Source: Gammaproteobacteria bacterium
Lineage (GTDB): Bacteria; Pseudomonadota; Gammaproteobacteria; Pseudomonadales; Oleiphilaceae
Reading direction: 5' to 3'
Assembly: GCA_029268325.1 (NCBI GenBank)
Contig: JAJUGC010000207.1
Coordinates: 1 to 5,059, forward strand
Length of the DNA: 5,059 nucleotides
In this document: in pieces, positions 1-5,059 of the stretch
Layout: the number at the start of each line of letters is the position of its first letter
Numbering within the stretch: position 1 is the stretch's first letter
Notes under the pieces: generated by a model
Databases searched by the model: none
What the model saw: only the letters and a program-made list of their open reading frames with translations
What the model was told of the DNA's origin: nothing
Translations under genes and position numbers: made by a program

Positions 1-3000
1 CTGGCCATCGCACCGGTGGAGAACCTGTCGCTCAAGTTCCACCTGGAATTGGCTGACAGCCACTGGCAGCTTTTGGTGGATCAGCTGGATTTCTACTGGC
101 AGGGCGCCCGCTGGCGGCCTTCCAGCCTGGTGGTGAGCCGGCAGCCCGTGGCCCAGGATCCGAGCCGTTACGAGTTGCTCGCCCAAATCAACCGTATTCC
201 CCTGGGGCTGGCGTCCCAACTGGCCCAGGCCACCCAGCTGTTGCCCTTGGTGGGTGTGGATGAACTGGCCGGTCGTGAGCCCAGTGGGGAATTGCGCAAT
301 GTGTGGCTTCGGGTGCCCTTGGATGAGTCGGAAGACCTGTTTGAACTGCGGGCTGACCTCAATGGCGTGAATGTGACCGGATACCACTCTGCTCCGGGTG
401 CAAGCGGCATCGAGGGCTATCTCAGGATGACCGAAAAGCAGGGGCTGGTCGAATTCCAAAGCCGTAACCTGGGCCTTAACTTTCCAGAGCTGTTTGAAGA
501 GGCCTGGAAGTTCGGGCGCGGAGAAGGTGTGGTCACCTGGCAGACCGAGCCCGGACGGACTGAAGTGGTAGGCCGCAATATCCGTCTCAGTCTGCCGGAT
601 CGGCGTGGAGACATCGAGGGTGGTTTCTTGTTGCGCACAGGCGCTGAGCAAGCCGCCGCTGACAAGCGCTTCGATTTGTCCCTTAGCATGCGGGATATGG
701 ACGCCTCTCTGGCGCGGACTTTTATTCCTTGTCTGATTGTCAGTGCCGGCATCTGTGACTGGGTGGGCAATAGCGTCCAGGGCGGCAGGATCCGGGAAGG
801 GAGCTATGACTTTAGCCATTTTTTAAACCCGGAATCAGGCGACCAAGAAGAGATTTCTCGCCTGCACCTGGAGCTGGAGCAGGGAGTCGTCGCCTTCGCT
901 CCCCAGTGGCCGGCTGCCGAAGAGGTGAAGGCAACGCTCACGCTGGATGGCTCAGTGCTGGATATTGCCATTCACCAGGCCACCTTGGCCGGCACCCCCT
1001 TGGAGGACGCCCGGGTCTGGATTCCGCCGGCCGAGTCCGGTGAAACTGTCCTGCAAGTCCAGGCCCAGGCGGACCTCTCCGCCGAACAGGTCGGCGCCTG
1101 GCTGCAGCAGCCTGTTTTGAAGGAGGCGGCCGGCTCCATTGTGGATGACTGGCTCTTGGAGGGGCAGTTCCAGACGGATGTGGAACTGAAAATACCCTTG
1201 GCCGAGGCCCCCGGCCATGTGCGAGTGGTCACCAGGACTGAAGACGGGAAATTGACCATTCCGGCCCTGGACTTAACGCTGGAGGAGCTGCGCGGAAGCT
1301 TTGTTTTCGATAGCCTGGAAGGCTTTTCCGCTGATCAGGTCCACTTGGGGCTCTTGGGAAAGCCTGCCCGGCTTAGTATGCATAGCCCCCAATGGCAAGA
1401 GCATAAGGCGATCCAAGTGGAAGTGGCGGGCAACCTGTCTTTGCCGGATCTCTATGTCTGGCGCGGGATGGAGCCGCTACCTGGAGTGCAGGGGGAGCCG
1501 GCGTTCAAGGCCAGCCTGCTGGCGGAGATCAATGAGACCCAACCCGCTCTGACCCTGGACGTGCAAACGGATCTTGTGGGGGTGGTGATGGACTGGCCTG
1601 ATCCCCTGCGAAAGGATGCCCAGGAGCGCCTGAACCTGCGCTACGTCCATCGCTTCCCATTGAACTCTTCGCGCTCTGAGGCACAGCTGGCGTTGGGCAA
1701 TCTGGCTAACGGCAGGTTTCGCTTTGGTGAAGAGGGCTATGAGGGGGGAGTGCTGGCGTTCAATGACAGCCAGCTGACCACAGACTTTGCCGGTACCCTG
1801 ATCAAGGGCAACCTGAAACGAATCGACGCCGATGCCTGGCGTTCCATGCTGGAAGATCAGCTGGAGTTGGCCTCCGGCGGCACACCATCAGCTTCCGCCC
1901 TGAAAGTGGATCTGAACATTGAGCGCCTGCAACTGATGGGGCGGGAGCTGCAACAGGTCCGCTTCCAACTGGGCAGGGAAGAGACCGGCTGGCGCCTGGC
2001 GTTGAACAGCCCTGACCAGGTGGCGGGCTCCCTGTTTTTGCCGGATGACGAGAAGGCGCCGTTACTGGGGCGGTTCGACTACCTACGTTTAGCCTCGGTA
2101 GATCGTGAGGAAATCAGCACGGCGATGTCGCCTAAATCCATTCCCCTCCTGGACTTTGCTGTGCAGGACCTGACCTTGGGCGAGCAAAACTATGGGGCCT
2201 GGTCCTTTGTGACGGAGCATCGGGATCAGGGAACCATCTTCAAGAATGTGGTCGGACAGGTGGGTGGAGCCCAAATCAAGGGGCGCATGAGCTGGTTTGA
2301 AGATGGGGGCACGGGGCAGCAAACCACCATCCTGACCGGAACCTTGAAAGGGCGAGAGGTGGAAAAGTTTCTCGCCCATTGGGGGGAGACATCCTCCGTC
2401 ACCAGTAAGAAGGTCGAGCTGGAGGTGGGCCTGGTATGGCCGGCTGCTCCCATGGACTTCGAAATCGCCAAGGCGTCCGGCAGCCTGGCGCTGAAGATGG
2501 AAGATGGCATCTTTCGGGAGACCGGTCGTTCCGCAGACGCGGTCCGGGTGTTTGGGGTCCTGAACATGGAGTCCATTACCCGCCGTCTACGGTTGGACTT
2601 TTCGGATCTGTACAAAAAGGGGTTGAGTTACGACCTGATGGAGGGCAAGGCGTCCCTGAGCTATGGAGTGATGAAGTTCGAGCAGCCCCTGGCCATCAAA
2701 GCCCCTTCCAGCGCCTATAAGATTACCGGTGAGGCGGACTTGAATGCGGAAACCCTGGATATGGAAATGGTGACGATTCTGCCGGTCACCCAGAACCTGC
2801 CCCTGGCAGCCTTGTTGGTGGGGGCGCCTCAGGTGGGAGGAGCCCTGTTCCTGATTGACCGCCTGCTGGGCGACCCCCTGAGTCGGCTGACCAGTGTGAC
2901 CTATTCCATCAAAGGGAACTTCCAGGAGCCCAAGCTGGAGCTGAAGGGGGTGTTTGATACCACCAGCCAGAGTGGCAACAGCAAACGGAAAAGCACCACA

Positions 3001-3024
3001 AGCAAGCAGGAGCCAAAGAAATGA
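1..3024 (+). CDS. yhdP: YhdP, AsmA-like inter-membrane phospholipid transport protein (C-terminal ~1007 residues; 5' end outside window)
   Basis: Role (family knowledge): YhdP is anchored in the inner membrane and spans the periplasm. With TamB and YdbH it moves phospholipids toward the outer membrane. Seen here: the frame is open from base 1, so the GTG at 16 is internal. Known homologues have about 1270 residues, so roughly the first 260, including the N-terminal membrane anchor, are missing. The segment is dominated by alternating beta-strand-like stretches, as expected of a lipid-groove protein of the YhdP central-domain type. Fragment residues ~800-985 match the AsmA_2-like C-terminal domain: a VFGVLNMESITRRLRLDFSDL block, then a hydrophobic stretch at ~933-956 (LPLAALLVGAPQVGGALFL), then DRLLGDPLSRLTSVTYSIKG. 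The protein ends in a polar, Lys/Ser/Thr-rich tail. Cysteine occurs only at fragment residues 244 and 252. The stop TGA overlaps the ATG of the downstream amidase gene. No frameshift is seen. Confidence 0.95.
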   Translation: MAIAPVENLSLKFHLELADSHWQLLVDQLDFYWQGARWRPSSLVVSRQPVAQDPSRYELLAQINRIPLGLASQLAQATQLLPLVGVDELAGREPSGELRNVWLRVPLDESEDLFELRADLNGVNVTGYHSAPGASGIEGYLRMTEKQGLVEFQSRNLGLNFPELFEEAWKFGRGEGVVTWQTEPGRTEVVGRNIRLSLPDRRGDIEGGFLLRTGAEQAAADKRFDLSLSMRDMDASLARTFIPCLIVSAGICDWVGNSVQGGRIREGSYDFSHFLNPESGDQEEISRLHLELEQGVVAFAPQWPAAEEVKATLTLDGSVLDIAIHQATLAGTPLEDARVWIPPAESGETVLQVQAQADLSAEQVGAWLQQPVLKEAAGSIVDDWLLEGQFQTDVELKIPLAEAPGHVRVVTRTEDGKLTIPALDLTLEELRGSFVFDSLEGFSADQVHLGLLGKPARLSMHSPQWQEHKAIQVEVAGNLSLPDLYVWRGMEPLPGVQGEPAFKASLLAEINETQPALTLDVQTDLVGVVMDWPDPLRKDAQERLNLRYVHRFPLNSSRSEAQLALGNLANGRFRFGEEGYEGGVLAFNDSQLTTDFAGTLIKGNLKRIDADAWRSMLEDQLELASGGTPSASALKVDLNIERLQLMGRELQQVRFQLGREETGWRLALNSPDQVAGSLFLPDDEKAPLLGRFDYLRLASVDREEISTAMSPKSIPLLDFAVQDLTLGEQNYGAWSFVTEHRDQGTIFKNVVGQVGGAQIKGRMSWFEDGGTGQQTTILTGTLKGREVEKFLAHWGETSSVTSKKVELEVGLVWPAAPMDFEIAKASGSLALKMEDGIFRETGRSADAVRVFGVLNMESITRRLRLDFSDLYKKGLSYDLMEGKASLSYGVMKFEQPLAIKAPSSAYKITGEADLNAETLDMEMVTILPVTQNLPLAALLVGAPQVGGALFLIDRLLGDPLSRLTSVTYSIKGNFQEPKLELKGVFDTTSQSGNSKRKSTTSKQEPKK
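3008..3012 (+). promoter_or_regulatory. Shine-Dalgarno AGGAG for the nitrilase-family gene
   Basis: AGGAG lies inside the last codons of yhdP, with 8 nt between it and the ATG at 3021. It supports that start, which overlaps the yhdP stop as ATGA, and suggests translational coupling of the two genes. Confidence 0.75.
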
Positions 3025-3842
3025 TCCGAGTGGCAGCGATACAAATGGTCAGTGGCGGGAATCTGGAAGCCAACCTGGGCCAGGCCCGCGAGCTAATTGG
3101 TCAGGCAGCGGAGCAGGGCGCTAAACTGGTGGTGTTGCCGGAAAACTTTGCCTTGTTTGATACCTCGGCCATGCAAGAGGCCGGACGCCGGGAAGCAGAG
3201 CAAGGGGTGGTGCAGTCCTTTCTCAGCCAGCAGGCCCGTGACCATGGGGTATGGCTGGTTGGAGGCTCAACGCCCTGTGCGCAGCGCCCGGACGGCCAGT
3301 TGCTGGAGGAGCGGGTACGTTCAACCTGCTGGGTGTTTGATGACCAGGGGCAGGTTGTGGGCCGTTATGACAAGATCCACCTGTTTGATGTGGAAGTGGA
3401 AGATGGCCATGGCCGCTACTGTGAGTCCCAGATATTCGAGCCGGGTGAGGAGCCTTTGCTGGTCGAAATGCCTTGGGGCAAGCTGGGCGTGGCCATTTGC
3501 TACGACTTGCGCTTCCCGGAGCTGTTCCGGCACTTGCGGGAGCTGGGCGCGGAGATGATTGCCTTGCCGGCAGCCTTTACCCAAGTGACGGGTGAAGCCC
3601 ACTGGCATGTTCTGCTACGGGCTCGGGCCATTGAGAACCAATGTTTTGTGATTGCTTCGGGGCAGGGCGGCTGGCACTCTGAGCGCCGCCAGACCTATGG
3701 CCATTCCCTGATTATTGATCCCTGGGGGCTGGTTCTGGCCGAGCATGACACCGGTCCCGGAGTGGTGGTGGCCGACTTGCAGCCGGCGAGGCTTGAGGAA
3801 GTCAGGCGTCGGATGCCGGTGCAGCAGCATCGTCGTCTTTAG
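3021..3842 (+). CDS. Carbon-nitrogen hydrolase (nitrilase superfamily), Nit1/YbeM-type deaminated glutathione amidase
   Basis: A complete 273-residue cytosolic enzyme, the usual size for a single-domain nitrilase-superfamily amidase. The Glu-Lys-Cys catalytic triad is visible: E41 in VVLPENFALF, K118 in RYDKIHLFDVEV and C160 in GVAICYDLRFPELFR. The start MIRVAAIQM is the normal family start and has a good ribosome binding site. Subfamily features point to Nit1 (E. coli YbeM) rather than omega-amidase Nit2: AFTQVTGEAHWHVLLRARA (185-203), GQGGWHSERRQTYGHS (214-229) followed by DPWG (233-236), and the ending RRMPVQQHRRL. Nit1/YbeM enzymes hydrolyse deaminated glutathione, a transaminase side product, to 2-oxoglutarate and Cys-Gly, a metabolite-repair reaction. 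Assignment to the superfamily is secure; the substrate is inferred from these motifs. The gene overlaps yhdP by 4 nt and converges on darP. In pseudomonads a gene of this kind also follows yhdP, but there tldD comes next, which is not the case here. Confidence 0.92.
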   Translation: MIRVAAIQMVSGGNLEANLGQARELIGQAAEQGAKLVVLPENFALFDTSAMQEAGRREAEQGVVQSFLSQQARDHGVWLVGGSTPCAQRPDGQLLEERVRSTCWVFDDQGQVVGRYDKIHLFDVEVEDGHGRYCESQIFEPGEEPLLVEMPWGKLGVAICYDLRFPELFRHLRELGAEMIALPAAFTQVTGEAHWHVLLRARAIENQCFVIASGQGGWHSERRQTYGHSLIIDPWGLVLAEHDTGPGVVVADLQPARLEEVRRRMPVQQHRRL

Positions 3843-3893
3843 CCCAACACCGGTTGCTACACACCGCGCCAGGAATAGGGAGAACGGGGGGAG

Positions 3894-3916
3894 CAGGAAA
3901 GCCGTCAGGCTTCCTG
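3894..3916. terminator. Imperfect hairpin in the convergent spacer, possible terminator
   Basis: CAGGAAAGCC (3894-3903) and GGCTTCCTG (3908-3916) pair over 9 bp with one bulged A around a GTCA tetraloop. A second TTCCTGC copy at 3917-3923 offers an alternative partner for GCAGGAA at 3893-3899. The structure covers the darP stop and last codons, so it lies 3' of both converging genes. Neither side has a clear T-run: downstream on + is TTCCTGCACTTCC, and on - it is CTCCCCCCG. It is at best a weak bidirectional or transcript-end-stabilising element. The rest of the 62-bp spacer (3843-3904) shows nothing recognisable. Confidence 0.3.
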
Positions 3917-4429
3917 TTCCTGCACTTCCCGTAGGTATTGAAACAGCTTCTTGCTGTGGCCCCGGTTTTTCTGCTCACGCACATCCTTCACCGCGTTGCG
4001 CACCAGTTGCCGCAAGTGTTGAATGTCCGCCTGGGGGTGTTCGTCCAGATACTGGGTGACCGCTTCCGGCCCCTCATTGATCAGGCGATCCCGCCACTTT
4101 TCCAGTTCGTGGAACTTTTGGGCATGGATTTGGCTGCTGCTGTCGAATTCGTCCAGCACCCGCTGGATGGCTTCCGCATCTTCAGCGCGCATCAGCTTGC
4201 CAATCCGTTGTAGATGGCGGCGAGCGGCCTCATGCTGCTTGATCCGGTGGGACTCCGCAATGGCATCCCGCAAAGTGTCGCTCATGGGCACCCGGGCCAG
4301 CTGGTCAGGTTTGAGCTGGGTCAGGCGCTTGCCCATGTCTTGGAGAGCGTGCATTTCCCGTTTGAGCTGGGATTTGCTCTTGGGAAGCTCCTCTTCCGTT
4401 TCGTTGATGTCAGTGTCGAAGTCTTGCAT
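3905..4429 (-). CDS. darP: DarP (YjgA), 50S ribosomal subunit maturation factor
   Basis: A complete 174-residue protein, close to the usual YjgA length (about 170-185). Role (family knowledge): DarP binds late 50S precursors in the cytoplasm and promotes maturation around the peptidyl-transferase centre of 23S rRNA. Seen here: an acidic N-terminus (residues 1-15), then the family signature PKSKSQLKREMHALQDMG (16-33). It continues with RDAIAESHRIKQHEAARRH (54-72), QRIGKLMR (74-81), a helical region ending in ELEKWRDRLI (108-117), and LRQLVRNA (139-146) with KKLFQYLRE (160-168) near the C-terminus. It is highly charged and mostly helical, without a signal peptide or membrane segment. The ATG start is supported by AAGGG with 6 nt of spacing. 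It lies 9 nt after the ptsO stop on the same strand, so it is very likely co-transcribed with rapZ-ptsO. In E. coli this gene sits beside pmbA, which is not present here. Assignment is firm. Confidence 0.95.
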   Translation of the reverse strand: MQDFDTDINETEEELPKSKSQLKREMHALQDMGKRLTQLKPDQLARVPMSDTLRDAIAESHRIKQHEAARRHLQRIGKLMRAEDAEAIQRVLDEFDSSSQIHAQKFHELEKWRDRLINEGPEAVTQYLDEHPQADIQHLRQLVRNAVKDVREQKNRGHSKKLFQYLREVQEQEA

Positions 4430-4435
4430 GAAAAA

Positions 4436-4441
4436 CCCTTA
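4436..4441 (-). promoter_or_regulatory. Shine-Dalgarno of darP fused to the ptsO stop codon (TAAGGG)
   Basis: On the - strand the ptsO stop TAA (4441-4439) runs directly into GGG, so AAGGG (4440-4436) serves as the darP ribosome binding site with 6 nt before the ATG at 4429. Ribosomes ending ptsO would sit on this site, which favours coupled translation or reinitiation. Confidence 0.65.
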
Positions 4442-4708
4442 TTCACCTTCGCCAAACTTGTCGTCAATGAGCTGGCAGATGGCGTCTGCTGCCGCTTCTT
4501 CGTCAGGGCCATCCGTTTGGATAACGAGCTCGGTTCCGATGCTGGCAGCCAAAAGCATCACGGACATGATGCTCTTACCGTCGACCGACTTATCGCCTTT
4601 TTGAATGCGCAGGCTGCTTTCAAATTGGGAAGCAGTGGCGACCAGCTTGGCCGCAGCCCGGGCATGCAGGCCCAGCTTATTGGAAATGACGACAGTTCTG
4701 GTGATCAT
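4439..4708 (-). CDS. ptsO: NPr, HPr-like phosphocarrier of the nitrogen phosphotransferase system
   Basis: A complete 89-residue HPr-fold protein, the normal family size. Role (family knowledge): NPr takes phosphate from EI-Ntr (PtsP) on its active-site histidine and passes it to EIIA-Ntr (PtsN). This cytoplasmic relay is regulatory rather than sugar-transporting. Seen here: the active-site motif NKLGLHARAAAKLV with H15 followed by R17. There is also a VDGKSIMSVMLLAAS segment with S46 at the classical regulatory-serine position, and an acidic C-terminus (DDKFGEGE). Ala rather than Pro follows R17, as in other PtsO/NPr proteins I recall from non-enteric Proteobacteria. It sits 14 nt after rapZ and 9 nt before darP, matching the rapZ-npr order of the rpoN cluster and arguing for NPr over a sugar-PTS HPr. 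The ATG has only a weak purine stretch (AAAAGA) directly before it. Whether S46 is phosphorylated depends on an HPr kinase not visible here. Confidence 0.93.
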   Translation of the reverse strand: MITRTVVISNKLGLHARAAAKLVATASQFESSLRIQKGDKSVDGKSIMSVMLLAASIGTELVIQTDGPDEEAAADAICQLIDDKFGEGE

Positions 4709-4722
4709 TCTTTTGGTAGTGG

Positions 4723-5059
4723 CTATGTGGGATCGGGCAGTTCTTTATGGCGAACCTGCACGTTATTGTAGGTTTTCCGAAAGTAGGCTCCCAGCTTTTC
4801 ACTGATATAGACGGAGCGGTGCTGGCCTCCCGTGCAACCAATGCTGATCGTCATATAGCTGCGGTTATTTTGCTGGAAGCGGGGCAGCCAGTTTTCCAGG
4901 TAGCGGCTGATATCCCGTATCATCTCGCCGGTTTCCTCATGGCGCTCCAGAAACTCGATCACCGGCAGGTCTCGGCCGGTAAACCGACGCAGGTTCTGAT
5001 CCCAATGGGGGTTGGGCAGGCAGCGCACATCGAACACCAGGTCCGCATCCACCGGCACA
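4723..5059 (-). CDS. rapZ: RapZ, RNase adapter / nucleotide-binding protein (C-terminal ~112 residues; 5' end outside window)
   Basis: This is the C-terminal part of a protein that normally has about 285 residues; the N-terminal P-loop kinase-like domain is outside the window. The GTG at 5058 is internal, because the frame runs to the window edge and family sequence is already under way (VDADLVFDVRCLPNPHW). The RapZ C-terminal domain hallmark SIGCTGGQHRSVYISEKL is present (Cys codon at 4836-4834). Role (family knowledge): in E. coli RapZ binds the sRNAs GlmZ/GlmY and presents GlmZ to RNase E, controlling glmS and hence glucosamine-6-phosphate for envelope synthesis; the C-terminal domain senses that metabolite. 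The protein here ends RHKELPDPT, without the basic cluster that ends the E. coli protein. The gene is upstream of ptsO on the same strand with a 14-nt gap, the standard arrangement downstream of rpoN, hpf and ptsN. Identity is firm, but sRNA binding cannot be assumed. Confidence 0.95.
   Translation of the reverse strand, partial: VPVDADLVFDVRCLPNPHWDQNLRRFTGRDLPVIEFLERHEETGEMIRDISRYLENWLPRFQQNNRSYMTISIGCTGGQHRSVYISEKLGAYFRKTYNNVQVRHKELPDPT

Noticed and set aside
16..18. GTG at 16 as the start of a shorter AsmA-like protein
   Set aside because: The frame stays open back to base 1, no ribosome binding site is visible in the 15 available bases, and known YhdP proteins extend about 260 residues further upstream.
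2226..2615. Antisense open frames within yhdP, such as 129 codons on the - strand here
   Set aside because: The + strand frame is continuous family-matching YhdP, including the conserved C-terminal domain. The antisense products are Pro/Arg/Ser-rich with no family resemblance.
3843..3904. A small gene, sRNA or attachment site in the convergent spacer
   Set aside because: The spacer is only 62 bp, has no promoter-like pair of hexamers, no tRNA-like sequence and no flanking direct repeats. Apart from the imperfect hairpin at its edge there is nothing to support a feature.
3715..4059. + strand open frame of 114 codons across the nitrilase end and the convergent spacer
   Set aside because: It begins out of frame inside the conserved DPWG region of the nitrilase and ends antisense to darP. 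Its translation shows no domain, and the product is compositionally odd.
4023..4771. Long + strand open frames (193 and 185 codons) opposite darP and ptsO
   Set aside because: They are antisense to two firmly identified genes. Their translations are low-complexity (Ser/Arg/Trp-rich in one) with no recognisable family, and no good ribosome binding site was noted. GC-rich coding DNA commonly produces such shadows.

Overview
This window, with moderately high GC content, comes from a gammaproteobacterium. The evidence is a YhdP-type AsmA-like protein, a DarP (YjgA) ribosome-maturation factor, and the rapZ-ptsO end of a nitrogen-PTS locus. The HPr-like protein has the Ala-rich GLHARAAAKLV active site and the RapZ tail is non-enteric. 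Together these suggest a Pseudomonas/Marinobacter/Alcanivorax-type lineage rather than an enteric one, but the genus cannot be fixed from this sequence.

Layout. The left three quarters is a + strand pair. The first gene is the last ~1007 codons of yhdP, whose 5' end lies outside the window. It overlaps by 4 nt (ATGA) a complete nitrilase-superfamily amidase of the Nit1/YbeM (deaminated glutathione amidase) type. The right quarter is a - strand run, read from the right edge inward: the C-terminal ~112 codons of rapZ, a complete ptsO (NPr), and a complete darP. The spacers are 14 nt and 9 nt, which fits one transcript. The two blocks converge on a 62-bp spacer that holds an imperfect hairpin without a U-tract. 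There is no gene-free stretch longer than 62 bp, and no RNA gene, mobile element, CRISPR array or long repeat was seen.

How the genes relate. yhdP-nitrilase joins an envelope lipid-transport protein to a metabolite-repair amidase. The link is probably translational coupling, since no shared pathway is evident. rapZ-ptsO is the usual tail of the rpoN/ptsN cluster and links nitrogen-PTS phosphorylation to cell-envelope precursor control. Here it is extended by darP, a 50S assembly factor. These are mostly well-known conserved genes and I found no new defence, mobile or biosynthetic system. The points worth a second look are the absence of tldD/pmbA at this junction, a RapZ C-terminus without the basic residues used for sRNA binding in E. 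coli, and a YhdP segment whose only two cysteines are closely spaced.
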